From a virus: DNA of 28,841 bases. Both the position numbers and the translations under genes were made by a program. Positions 18,708 through 27,030 of the stretch are shown here, piece after piece. Where the stretch lies: the IMG/VR virus record IMGVR_UViG_3300028045_000069, positions 1 through 28,841 of that record; one strand, written 5' to 3'. Numbering within the stretch: the first letter of the stretch is position 1; every line of letters begins with the position of its first letter. Under the pieces are notes generated by a model. That model was not told the origin of the DNA, searched no databases, and worked only from the letters and a program-made list of their open reading frames with translations.

Positions 18708-19379
18708 ATGAAATCATTTTTTAAAACGACCAAAAATAACACGGTTGAGTTTGTAGGGGATAAGTTGGAAATATTCCTACCAAAGCGATTCGATCAGTAT
18801 GGAACCAGTATAACGGATCATGTGGAATGTATGGGCATTTTCTCCCTGCTTATTAACGATAAAATTAAGAAGGGTTTTTTTCTTCCAGCTATGATTACCA
18901 TTGAGCCATCAGAAGTTGGCAATGCCTCAATAAACAAAGTGCCGTTTCATAAATTTACTTTAGTCAAGGGGGACAAATTTTTACGAACGACTGAAATAAT
19001 AATGAATCAGTCCCTAGCATTTATATGCTTCCTAGAATTTATTTTTCTCGGAAACCGGATGGAGTTCATGGACTACGACTTTTCTGCTCTTATGTTCGAG
19101 GTAGTCCAAACTACCTGTGGTGTTAATTTTGGCGTAGAACGAACACTATTTGAGATCATTATTTCCCATCTAGAACGAATGCCAAATAATTTGACTGCTT
19201 ATTTTCGATCATCTGACATGAAAGGAGATAGCGTTTCAATCCCTATGCGAGCAGTAGCGCAAGCTGCAGTATCAACCTCTAGCAGAATGATGGGATCGTA
19301 TCTAAATGATTCAATTAATTCTTCTTTAGTTAATCACTCCGACGAGGTATCCCCAATAGAAAACTTACTACGACAATAA
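18708..19379 (+). CDS. Unrecognised virion-like protein (223 aa)
   Basis: The start ATG lies 3 bp after the previous stop, and the weak ribosome binding site is inside the upstream gene's end, suggesting translational coupling. The protein begins with a beta-rich segment (for example EFVGDKLEIFLPKRFDQYG), passes through hydrophobic helical stretches (FICFLEFIFLG) and ends in a Ser/Asn-rich helical tail finishing with SPIENLLRQ. From memory, jumbo myoviruses carry similar-looking proteins next to head genes, but I cannot name the family with certainty. It directly precedes the prohead protease, so a role in the head or neck is likely. The hydrophobic stretches look too short and broken for a true membrane anchor. 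Confidence 0.8.
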   Translation: MKSFFKTTKNNTVEFVGDKLEIFLPKRFDQYGTSITDHVECMGIFSLLINDKIKKGFFLPAMITIEPSEVGNASINKVPFHKFTLVKGDKFLRTTEIIMNQSLAFICFLEFIFLGNRMEFMDYDFSALMFEVVQTTCGVNFGVERTLFEIIISHLERMPNNLTAYFRSSDMKGDSVSIPMRAVAQAAVSTSSRMMGSYLNDSINSSLVNHSDEVSPIENLLRQ

Positions 19380-19392
19380 TGAGGAATAGATT

Positions 19393-20211
19393 ATGACACC
19401 AATGCCGCGCAATTCCAAGTACGCGATCGAACTTAGAAAATTAGATGTGATAAACGGGCAACGGCTTAAGGAACTTAGGCCAAATTCAGCAGGGTTTTAT
19501 AAGGTTCCATTGTTTGTGATGGATGCCGTTTCGAGAAATGCTTCTTGGTATTATCCAGAATCAGTTATTGCTGCGCACAACAATCCAAATATGAAATTCT
19601 ATAAGGCATTAACGGAAGGGAATCTTGAAGGGGAATGGCAGCATCCTTTCATGGACGACAGTATCAATCGTATAGTTAAAATTGATAGAACAAAAACTTC
19701 TCATGTTATCTCTGCTATAGCAACGGAACAATCTCCGGATGGAAAGGCAACTATCATTTATGGTTGGATTCGTCCAGCAGGCCCATACAAACAAGCATTA
19801 GTGGATTCCTTCGCAGACCCACATATTAATACTGCATTCAGCATCAGAAGCTTAGTGTCTATCGTTAAGAAAGTTAAAGATGTGGATCATAAAAAAATGC
19901 TAGCAGTGATCACCTACGATTCTTGCGATGGACCTGGGTTTGAGATGGCATCTAAACGATATGCCCCGGATGTTTCGAGCAACGAATCAATGTCAGTAGA
20001 CTTTGATATAAAGGATACTGCGAGCTGTGATGATCTGTATTCTGGGCTTGCGGTAGAGAGTATAGAGAACGGATCTATTATGGATCTTTTTGGAACAGAC
20101 GAAATCAATATAGTTTCTAAAGTTCTTGGAATCTACGATCCTGCTACCAGAAAAGTGTTAGACAATGCTAAGCCGCAATCTATTTTTCATAACTGTTTCA
20201 GGCATGCCTAA
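19393..20211 (+). CDS. Prohead maturation protease (T4 gp21/S80-like, 272 aa)
   Basis: This serine protease would sit in the prohead core, process scaffold and capsid precursors and then degrade itself. The sequence shows the family hallmarks. The GEWQHP segment carries catalytic His84 (as in the Gly-Glu-x-x-His-Pro pattern), and the FSIRSL segment about 65 residues later carries candidate nucleophile Ser150. In T4 gp21 the equivalents are His85 and Ser140. A third triad residue cannot be assigned by eye. The C-terminal 70 residues are Ser/Asp-rich and less conserved in character, as expected for a self-cleaved tail. The ribosome binding site is GAGGAA before the ATG at 19393. It is followed 11 bp later by the ClpP-like gene. 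Confidence 0.75.
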   Translation: MTPMPRNSKYAIELRKLDVINGQRLKELRPNSAGFYKVPLFVMDAVSRNASWYYPESVIAAHNNPNMKFYKALTEGNLEGEWQHPFMDDSINRIVKIDRTKTSHVISAIATEQSPDGKATIIYGWIRPAGPYKQALVDSFADPHINTAFSIRSLVSIVKKVKDVDHKKMLAVITYDSCDGPGFEMASKRYAPDVSSNESMSVDFDIKDTASCDDLYSGLAVESIENGSIMDLFGTDEINIVSKVLGIYDPATRKVLDNAKPQSIFHNCFRHA

Positions 20212-20222
20212 AGGAATCTATT

Positions 20223-20819
20223 ATGGCGCAAATACGTTTCAATGAAGATAACCCATTACCAAAACAGGATACTGCCCATTCAGTCCTTGTTACGTCGACT
20301 ATCTCCGGGACCAATACTTACACCGTAGCAACCATACACGGAATAGTAGGTCCTTCTCGGACACTGCAGACATTATTAGCCGTGCTAACTAATGCTACCA
20401 AAGGAGACAAAGTAGATATAATTATCGACAGTCCGGGAGGGCATGTCTCTACTGGAATAATAATAATGAATGCAATAATGCAATCAAGCGCTAGCGTAAA
20501 GACTATCGCCCAAGGCGACTGTGCTTCCATTGCCTGTTGTATATGGTCAGTTGGGGACGAACTTGAAGCACAAGACTGGTCAGAGATCATGGTGCATATG
20601 TCTTCTCATGGTGCCCGAGGAAACAGTAAAGCCATAGAACTTGATGCCCAGCAAATCATTAGGTTTATGGAGTTTATCTTCGAGTATCAAAAAAATCGTG
20701 GACTATTTACGGAAGAAGAAATTGATAGAGTTTGCAACAATAAACTTGATCTATATCTTACTGGGACCGAAATGCAAGAACGATTAAAGTCCATTAAGTC
20801 TAGCGGAAAGGAGTTATAA
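20223..20819 (+). CDS. ClpP-like serine protease with intact triad (198 aa)
   Basis: This is a small Clp-family protease, close in length to bacterial ClpP (about 200 aa). Motifs in order are the IIIDSPGG oxyanion-type loop at 66-73, DCASIA with nucleophile Ser102, IMVHMSS with His125, and NKLDLYLT with Asp176. The spacing fits the ClpP Ser-His-Asp triad. No ClpX-type ATPase is encoded in the window, so it could act alone in capsid maturation, use a host unfoldase, or process a specific precursor. Many phages with other head types use ClpP-like proteins as prohead proteases; here an S80-type protease lies directly upstream, so two different head-type proteases sit side by side. AAAGGA precedes the ATG. 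It overlaps the next gene by one base (TAATG). Confidence 0.8.
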   Translation: MAQIRFNEDNPLPKQDTAHSVLVTSTISGTNTYTVATIHGIVGPSRTLQTLLAVLTNATKGDKVDIIIDSPGGHVSTGIIIMNAIMQSSASVKTIAQGDCASIACCIWSVGDELEAQDWSEIMVHMSSHGARGNSKAIELDAQQIIRFMEFIFEYQKNRGLFTEEEIDRVCNNKLDLYLTGTEMQERLKSIKSSGKEL

Positions 20820-21553
20820 TGAAATTTACTATTACAGATCCGGTACCAGAACTGGTTTCGGTAGACGAAGCTTTTCAGGCGTCCTTTGAGAGTATTGATT
20901 TCCGACCGCTTGACGATCCGCCATTACCGGCAACCGAAGCGTGGATAGACGATTTGGTCATTGGGGAAAATTATCTTTTAAGTAATGAGGACAATAGATA
21001 TAAAGGATCAAGAGAACGACCACCCTATTTAATTATGCAAGATAGTACTACTGATAAAAGCATAGTACATATCAGAATATTTGATTTTGTACAGGATTCC
21101 CCAGAGTTACTATTACTCTTGGGTATGGCGAGCCAGCACACAGAGATAGTTATCTTTTTTGATTGCTGCTCATTTAGTGACAATTTCCAAAAGGCTTTGA
21201 TGAATGCTATCAAGTATTCGAAAGCTTCAGTTGTCACTGTAGCTAATGCTATCTTCGAACTATCTTCATTATTAGTATGGTTGTCTGGTAGCCGGCTCAA
21301 GGTAGGGCCATTTTCACGAGTACAGTTTGGAGACAGGAGTATCGTAACATACGGTTCCAGGCAGGATATAGCCGAGGGACTAGAGCACAATAACAAAACT
21401 GCAGAAAATTTTTTTAAGTATGTCATAGATCATGGACTACTTACAGCAGAAGAGTATAGTGATATTATGGTACGTAAGGCCTCAGTAAATCTTTATGGGG
21501 AAGAATTGACAGAACGAGTAGCTGTCGCCAATGAGATTAAATCCAAACTGTAG
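20819..21553 (+). CDS. Degenerate ClpP-like paralogue, catalytic residues lost (244 aa)
   Basis: The ATG overlaps the TAA of the ClpP-like gene (TAATG), with AAGGAG inside that gene, so the two are coupled. Residues about 105-235 align by eye with the neighbour from its residue 60 onward: shared MNAI, VW/IW in the nucleophile helix, GL[FL]T.EE near the C-terminal helix, and NLYGEELTER against DLYLTGTEMQERL. The SPGG loop is replaced by FDCCSFSD. The His position appears to be Gln169, and the Asp is Asn224. A Ser pair (149-150) lies near the nucleophile site but the alignment there needs a gap. An N-terminal extension of about 75 residues is Asp/Pro-rich. It is probably inactive and may be a structural or regulatory partner of the active protease. 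It could also be a separate virion protein on the same fold. Confidence 0.75.
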   Translation: MKFTITDPVPELVSVDEAFQASFESIDFRPLDDPPLPATEAWIDDLVIGENYLLSNEDNRYKGSRERPPYLIMQDSTTDKSIVHIRIFDFVQDSPELLLLLGMASQHTEIVIFFDCCSFSDNFQKALMNAIKYSKASVVTVANAIFELSSLLVWLSGSRLKVGPFSRVQFGDRSIVTYGSRQDIAEGLEHNNKTAENFFKYVIDHGLLTAEEYSDIMVRKASVNLYGEELTERVAVANEIKSKL

Positions 21554-21585
21554 TTGATTTATTATTAAACGAGAAGGGATAAGTC

Positions 21586-22563
21586 ATGGATGCACATTGC
21601 GATACGCTTAGTGACATAATAGAGTATATGTCCACAATAGAGAATTTTAAACACGAAATAAGGGTGCTGTTAGATTTACATACTTCGATTGAGGCGTATG
21701 GAATGTCCCCAGCACTATCTGCTTTTGTTGATCGGTCGGGCGGTCTCACGCAGTTGTTCGGAGAAGAGTTCGGAGACCTTTCCCCAGAAGCAGCATGTGA
21801 GGGATTACTCTCCTCTGTTAAGGAAGCATTCATTAAGTTCATCGAGATGGTTAAGGATTTTTTTGCCAAGCTTCATGCGTTTCTATTCAGGACTACTAAG
21901 GATAGCGAAGCTTCAACGGATCGAATTGTAAAGACTGTGAAGAGAATGACCAAACTTCCTGATGTCAGTACTGTTCCATTAAAGACAAAGGTTCCCTCGG
22001 TAGAAACTGCTCAGTTATACGGGGATCTAGCCAGTGAGGCAAGTCGGGCGTACACTAAAGTATTCGAACATTTTAGGGACAGTGATCCTATAACATTTTT
22101 GGATGAGCCTATTAGACAACTGTACGAGAATTTTCGACATAAGATCAAGTGCGGTCGTTCAAGGGCTCAAAAGAAGCAGGACGTTTATTTCTTTAAGATC
22201 GACGACCCAATCATGGAAGAGGGACAAACCCTTGATACCTCTGGATGGGGATCGCTTATCTCTAATCCGGCAGAGTATAAGAGGATGGAAAAATCAAACA
22301 AAGAGCAGCTCCGCGCCGTGCAGGCTCGCTCGGGACTTTTTGTCAATGTGATGCAAGCGACTAAGTTACGGCTCGACGAGCTCGAACCGAAACAAGCTAA
22401 GCTATTAATGGGAGATATGCAAGCATGCACAAAGCATTTTAATAAGTTATTATCCCCTTCCGTTAAAATAGCCTTGGCCCTCAAGAGCATGAAAGAAGAA
22501 GTAGAGGGTATTCTTAGGGCACATAATTCTAACAGTGGAGCCGAGTCTTTTTCAATGACATAA
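21586..22563 (+). CDS. Internal-head-like protein A, paralogue of 24750-25718 (325 aa)
   Basis: The ribosome binding site GAAGGGAT precedes the ATG at 21586. Residues 24-94 match residues 30-100 of the protein encoded at 24750. Shared features are EIR.LL, GMS.ALS (39-45), VD..G.LT, ACEG (70-73) and DFFA (91-94), with a further SGW match in the C-terminal half. The centre of the N-terminal domain forms an amphipathic, Phe-rich helix, and the rest is Lys/Glu-rich and helical. This plan recalls internal head or prohead core proteins of large myoviruses, and the position between proteases and terminase supports that. Direct evidence for function is absent. A scaffold or inner-capsid component cleaved by the nearby protease is the working inference. 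Confidence 0.8.
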   Translation: MDAHCDTLSDIIEYMSTIENFKHEIRVLLDLHTSIEAYGMSPALSAFVDRSGGLTQLFGEEFGDLSPEAACEGLLSSVKEAFIKFIEMVKDFFAKLHAFLFRTTKDSEASTDRIVKTVKRMTKLPDVSTVPLKTKVPSVETAQLYGDLASEASRAYTKVFEHFRDSDPITFLDEPIRQLYENFRHKIKCGRSRAQKKQDVYFFKIDDPIMEEGQTLDTSGWGSLISNPAEYKRMEKSNKEQLRAVQARSGLFVNVMQATKLRLDELEPKQAKLLMGDMQACTKHFNKLLSPSVKIALALKSMKEEVEGILRAHNSNSGAESFSMT

Positions 22564-22590
22564 GTAACCCCATAACCATACTACGCACTG

Positions 22591-22609
22591 CACGGGAAGC
22601 CTTCCCGTG
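22591..22609 (+). terminator. Short GC-rich hairpin before the terminase gene
   Basis: CACGGGAAG (22591-22599) pairs with CTTCCCGTG (22601-22609). Weaker outer pairing GCAC/GTGC may extend the stem to about 22586-22616. It lies between the stop at 22563 and the terminase ATG at 22635. There is no U-tract, so it may be an attenuator, an RNA-processing site or a weak terminator. The terminase ribosome binding site AGGAGG (22621-22626) is just outside the hairpin. Confidence 0.5.
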
Positions 22610-22634
22610 TGGGTGCTCACAGGAGGCCGCCACT

Positions 22635-24734
22635 ATGATTCTATTTGAGCAGGACATACGTGCTTCGAAGGTGTTAATTGACTACCAAACAAAAAATGCC
22701 TCCTTTATACATATGTCTATGGTGCTACAGCGCATGGGCGTTGCAAACAATAAATTCTTTTTAGCGCTTCATCAACAGGAACTGCAAGGGATTGATCCGC
22801 ATAACCTGAAAGATACTTCATTGGAACTCAAGCAACGAATAGCGTATGAATCTAAAATAAATCCATGGTACTACGTTCGAGAAATAGTTCGAGTTCCAGT
22901 TACTGGACCAATACCGACACCGTACCAGCTTAATCGAGCAAATCTTGCGCTGACCTGGTTATTCCTTAGTAACATCGATACCTTCTTAACCATGCCTCGA
23001 CAGATAGGAAAAACAGTAGCGGTGCTTGTTCCTGATAGCTGGTTAATGTATATAGCTGGGGTCAACTACCACATGGCCTACTTAGCTAATAGTACTAATC
23101 TTATTCATCAAACAGTAGATAAGATGAGAGAAATTCGAAACGAACTGCCCCCATATCTCGTGCACAAACATGTCCGAAATACTGACAACAAAGAAGGCCT
23201 TTCTTATCATCCGCTCGGAACAAGGTACATAACTAAGGTAGCTCAATCTGATAGGAGGGCAGCCATAAAGTTAGGAATGGGACAATCTAATCCAAAGCAA
23301 CATTGGGATGAAGTATGTAACTTTCCAAATATAGATATCTCTCTACCATCGGCCATCTCGGCGACATCGGCGGCTAAGGATCAAGCAAAGTTGGCCGAGA
23401 TTCCAGTATCGAATATGTACACGTCTACCGCTGGAGATCTACAAGATCCATCAGGACAATACGCATACAGTATGAAATCTGGGGCTCTTCGATTTAATGA
23501 GAAAATGTATGACGCGCCAAATGTCGAAGCCTTACACGCCGTGCTAAACCGTAATTCTCAAAATAAAATGTTTTATCTGGAATACTCATATCTGCAGTTA
23601 GGAAAGTCCAAGGAATGGTTTAGAGAAAAGACTGCGAATATTACTTGCCAAAAAACTATAGAGAAGGATTATTTAAACAGGTGGCAGAAGGGAAGTAAGG
23701 ATGCTATTGTTCCTAAGCGGATGATAGATCTGCTTGAGAATGGAAAGGCAGAGCCACTAAAGACTACTATTTTTGAAACCTTAATTATAAATTGGTACGT
23801 AGATCCAGAAACTCTCACGATGAAAGGTTTCAAAGAGAGACGATTTATAATGGGCGGTGATACATCGGAAAATATCGGTATAGATTTTACCACGCTTGTG
23901 ATGGTCGATCCGCACGATATGACCTTAATTTTTACAATGAGGTGCAACACCTCTAATTTAATATATGTTGCTAAATTGATAGTGAAGTATCTGAAAAAGT
24001 TTGAAAACAGTATTGCGGTGCTAGAACGAAACTATGCAGCTACTTTAATCGACCTCATTATTGTAGAGCTATGCAATGCCGGCCTGAATCCGTTTTTGAA
24101 ATTATTTAACACCGCCATACAAGATTTTAAACCAGGTAACCCGCATCCGAGTACGCTGACCCCAGACGGACCTATACGAAAATGTTTCGGATTTCGGACT
24201 ACCTCGGCGGCTAATTCGAGAAAGTTACTATACAAAGAAGTTCTCATGACGGCAATAGAAAAGAATCATGATAGGATGTTTGATGCTACTTTGATAGATG
24301 AAATAACTAGTCTAACTATTAGAAATGGTAGAGTGGATCATCCGGAAGGATCGCATGACGACTTGCTCATAGCGTACCTACTTACTATATTTTTCATACT
24401 GTTTGGAAAAAATTTGCATATGTACGGAATCAAAGAGGGAGAGTTTTTAGCCGGTATGGCAGACAACGGATCTAAAGTTGATCCAACTGTCAAGGAACGA
24501 CAACGGCAGATACAACAAGAAATAGATAGGATAGAACGATTAGTAGAGAAAACCTCTTCGGAGTTGTTAAAGATTTCTTATGCGAGGGAGCTCAAACATT
24601 TAAAATCTTTGGTCAATGAAGATATTATTTCTGACTCGAGCAATCATGTTATAAGCGTACAACAAGTCAAAGAAGCGGTCAAGCCACCAAAAAGATCCTT
24701 GACCGATCTACACAAACTAATTAATTTCCTATAG
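22635..24734 (+). CDS. terL: Terminase large subunit (699 aa)
   Basis: This is the DNA-packaging motor: an ATPase that pumps DNA through the portal and a nuclease that cuts the concatemer. The ATPase domain has Walker A PRQIGKT (121-127), Walker B with KQHWDE (acidic pair Asp225-Glu226), and the coupling motif TSTAGD (263-268). The RNase H-fold nuclease carries GGD (Asp409), VLERN (Glu464) and SHDDLLIA (Asp575/576), giving the expected acidic triad. It is about 90 residues longer than T4 gp17 (610 aa). The extra C-terminus, about 610-699, is charged and helical (KERQRQIQQEIDRIERLVEK). The ribosome binding site is AGGAGG, 8 nt from the ATG. No small terminase subunit was recognised in the window. 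It is flanked by two paralogous internal-head-like genes. Confidence 0.93.
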   Translation: MILFEQDIRASKVLIDYQTKNASFIHMSMVLQRMGVANNKFFLALHQQELQGIDPHNLKDTSLELKQRIAYESKINPWYYVREIVRVPVTGPIPTPYQLNRANLALTWLFLSNIDTFLTMPRQIGKTVAVLVPDSWLMYIAGVNYHMAYLANSTNLIHQTVDKMREIRNELPPYLVHKHVRNTDNKEGLSYHPLGTRYITKVAQSDRRAAIKLGMGQSNPKQHWDEVCNFPNIDISLPSAISATSAAKDQAKLAEIPVSNMYTSTAGDLQDPSGQYAYSMKSGALRFNEKMYDAPNVEALHAVLNRNSQNKMFYLEYSYLQLGKSKEWFREKTANITCQKTIEKDYLNRWQKGSKDAIVPKRMIDLLENGKAEPLKTTIFETLIINWYVDPETLTMKGFKERRFIMGGDTSENIGIDFTTLVMVDPHDMTLIFTMRCNTSNLIYVAKLIVKYLKKFENSIAVLERNYAATLIDLIIVELCNAGLNPFLKLFNTAIQDFKPGNPHPSTLTPDGPIRKCFGFRTTSAANSRKLLYKEVLMTAIEKNHDRMFDATLIDEITSLTIRNGRVDHPEGSHDDLLIAYLLTIFFILFGKNLHMYGIKEGEFLAGMADNGSKVDPTVKERQRQIQQEIDRIERLVEKTSSELLKISYARELKHLKSLVNEDIISDSSNHVISVQQVKEAVKPPKRSLTDLHKLINFL

Positions 24735-24749
24735 TAAGGGAGACCAGTC

Positions 24750-25718
24750 ATGGATCAACTAGAATATTTTATTGCTGATTACGAATCACACACAATGGTA
24801 TCTGAAAAAATCGCCAGCATGGAGCAACTTGAATATGAGATTCGAATGCTTCTTAATATACATGATGTTATTAAGGCGCACGGAATGTCCGAGGCCCTAT
24901 CACACTACGTTGACATCGATGGAGCGCTCACCGCTATTTGTGGGTCGAACTTTAAAAATTTAGATGCAGCTGCAGCATGCGAGGGAATACTACAAACTAT
25001 CTATGAAGCAATAGTGGCATTGATCCAGAGAGTGGTAGATTTTTTTGCTAACCTCTTTAGTACTTCCCAGAGTAGCGCCGTTAGAAGCGATCGCCTAACT
25101 GAAAACTTTGAAGCTCTCACTAAACAATACCCACACATTAAGGATATTCCAGTGTCTAAGATGTTAGAGGAACAATATTTTAACGGATCAATCATCACGC
25201 ATGAAGAAGCAACTAAGAGAACCATGGCCTACGGCAATTTAGTTATTGCCTACAATCGAATTATCGCACAGGCCGCCGACGGAAAACTTATAGTGACCCG
25301 AAGCGCGCTACATGATTTGATCAAGCAATACAAGGATTTTTTTCAGAAGTCTGCGAGCAATCCATATGCTTTAGCAATAAGTCCTTGTGCCTTGGAAGAT
25401 AAATTGCTCGCTACTAAGTCTGGATGGGACCTCAACACGAATGACTTTGAAAAGTTAGATAAGAAGTATGCACAGATACTAGTGGATATAGTTAAGTATG
25501 AAAAAACCTTAGTTAAGTCCCTGAAAGAACTTAAGAAACGAGTCCTGGATCATGCTGATATTTCTGCCAAGGCATCAATGAATCAAGTAGTAAACATAAT
25601 GTCCGGACTGGGAATATTTGCTACCGAAGTGAAAAAACTTAGTGCTGAAATAAACAAGGTTAAAGTACAGCTTCGGGGCATGATCGAAAAATATGCTAAG
25701 AAAACTAAAGGTAAATAA
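24750..25718 (+). CDS. Internal-head-like protein B, paralogue of 21586-22563 (322 aa)
   Basis: It starts 15 bp after the terminase stop with a GGGAGA ribosome binding site. Residues 30-100 match protein A of the pair, with GMSEALS (45-51), ACEG (76-79) and DFFA (97-100) shared. The Phe-rich amphipathic helix is at about 83-104. The remainder is Lys-rich and helical, ending in a very basic tail (MIEKYAKKTKGK), which could contact DNA inside the head. The N-terminus is about 6 residues longer than in A, and sequence beyond the first 105 residues has diverged strongly, so duplication is old or the two have specialised. The function is not proven. An internal head or core protein is inferred from gene position, helicity and basic tail. 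Confidence 0.8.
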   Translation: MDQLEYFIADYESHTMVSEKIASMEQLEYEIRMLLNIHDVIKAHGMSEALSHYVDIDGALTAICGSNFKNLDAAAACEGILQTIYEAIVALIQRVVDFFANLFSTSQSSAVRSDRLTENFEALTKQYPHIKDIPVSKMLEEQYFNGSIITHEEATKRTMAYGNLVIAYNRIIAQAADGKLIVTRSALHDLIKQYKDFFQKSASNPYALAISPCALEDKLLATKSGWDLNTNDFEKLDKKYAQILVDIVKYEKTLVKSLKELKKRVLDHADISAKASMNQVVNIMSGLGIFATEVKKLSAEINKVKVQLRGMIEKYAKKTKGK

Positions 25719-25733
25719 TGGTGGGGTGATACT

Positions 25734-26990
25734 ATGGCAAATGACTCGACTCTTAAAAAACTACTAAAAGCTAAATGGAACATCCCCATAACCCCAAAAC
25801 ATATCAAAGAGTTAGAGTACATGGTTAAGATATACGAGCTTCGGGACCGTCACCCCGAAGCCCTTAACACACCACTACTTGGAGTGGTTGATATGTTTTT
25901 TTTAGCAAGAGATCAACAAAGATTACACGAAATATTTGAGGTCTATAACATAGATGAATTTACTCGAACCTTTCAATCAAGCCCAGCAATCGATACTACA
26001 CATAAAGTCGCTAGTGATCCATACAATTTTTTTACTATATGGCTGGCGCATCTGATAGCGAACAGTAAGTTATCAAACAAACAAAAAGAATCCGGCTTGT
26101 TTAACTTATTCAAATTACTTCATTATAAGTTCTTTACTTCAGTGGTCAATCATAATTTCCCATACAAGGCTGACGTAAATGTAATGAACTTGACTATAGA
26201 TGAATTACCGGCCAAGTTCATAATTAAGAAGGGCAGTACCTCTACCTGGAAGTTAGCTATAGAACAACGGGCCAGAGATGTGTATGCAAGGGACAGTGTG
26301 CATTATAAAGTTATTCAGTCCTTTGTGCCAGATAAAAAGATTCTATACATCATATCGGATATATCCTCTAGGCTTCGTATGCGGCTAAGACTTATAATAC
26401 AAAATTATTATAAGAATAAAGCCGAGAGTAAGAAGTTGCAGGAGTATCAAATAGTTAAAGATGTTGATGGCGAGAAGATAATACAAAACACTATAGCGTC
26501 TTACGATAAGATGTGCACCGGAGTAGCCAGCGAGGCACTCATAATACATAAGTTCATTAACTTCAAACATATAGAAATAGTATGTCAGCTACATGCCGTG
26601 TTGTCACCTGACATTTTTAGAACATTTCTTAATGGTTTTTCCGGTTTGGCTTCCTATCAATATGGGAAGCATCAGATAGATGAGGTCATCACTTCTAAAA
26701 AAGCAACTCGCTATACCGGATACCGCGCACTTATAACTGCTATTATTCAAACTACTTATCGAATCTGTATAAGAGATAAGGTACGCATGGACAAACCTAT
26801 TATGATATTGTCCCGAGCGAGAGATGTTTTTAAAAGCTCCCGCGTAACCGACCCAACGATTCGAGATATCAAAGATAGTGTCGACTCACTTATCAATGAT
26901 CAAAATATAACGAACAAGGATCCCATTAAGGTAGCACTTCGTATAGGGTTTATAACGTATATTTTGCTATTAAGTTTTGAACAACTGTAG
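25734..26990 (+). CDS. Unrecognised helical protein downstream of terminase (418 aa)
   Basis: The ATG follows a GGTGGGG site in a 15-bp gap after the previous gene. The protein is mostly alpha-helical, basic and Tyr/Phe-rich, with a dense basic helix (SSRLRMRLRLIIQNYYKNK) at about residues 211-229 that could bind nucleic acid or another protein. The last residues (GFITYILLLSFEQL) are hydrophobic but very short for a membrane anchor. No conserved motif or family is recognised. As last gene of the head morphogenesis run it ends at a bidirectional hairpin. A virion or packaging-related role is possible from position only. Confidence 0.85.
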   Translation: MANDSTLKKLLKAKWNIPITPKHIKELEYMVKIYELRDRHPEALNTPLLGVVDMFFLARDQQRLHEIFEVYNIDEFTRTFQSSPAIDTTHKVASDPYNFFTIWLAHLIANSKLSNKQKESGLFNLFKLLHYKFFTSVVNHNFPYKADVNVMNLTIDELPAKFIIKKGSTSTWKLAIEQRARDVYARDSVHYKVIQSFVPDKKILYIISDISSRLRMRLRLIIQNYYKNKAESKKLQEYQIVKDVDGEKIIQNTIASYDKMCTGVASEALIIHKFINFKHIEIVCQLHAVLSPDIFRTFLNGFSGLASYQYGKHQIDEVITSKKATRYTGYRALITAIIQTTYRICIRDKVRMDKPIMILSRARDVFKSSRVTDPTIRDIKDSVDSLINDQNITNKDPIKVALRIGFITYILLLSFEQL

Positions 26991-26994
26991 CTAT

Positions 26995-27028
26995 AAGAGA
27001 AGGTGCTGGGATCCCAGCACCTTCTCTT
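26995..27028. terminator. Bidirectional terminator between convergent genes
   Basis: A perfect 34-base palindrome (arms 26995-27011 and 27012-27028; effective loop of about 4 nt around GATC) lies 4 bp after the plus-strand TAG and 2 bp before the minus-strand stop. On the plus strand the stem runs into TTTTT (27026-27030), the only hairpin here with an adjoining U-tract, so it fits an intrinsic terminator in that direction. Confidence 0.88.
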
Positions 27029-27030
27029 TT

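Noticed and set aside
21025-21426. 133-codon minus-strand open frame inside the ClpP-like paralogue gene
   Set aside because: It has low-complexity Ser/Leu-rich translation typical of an antisense shadow and lies fully inside a better supported gene.
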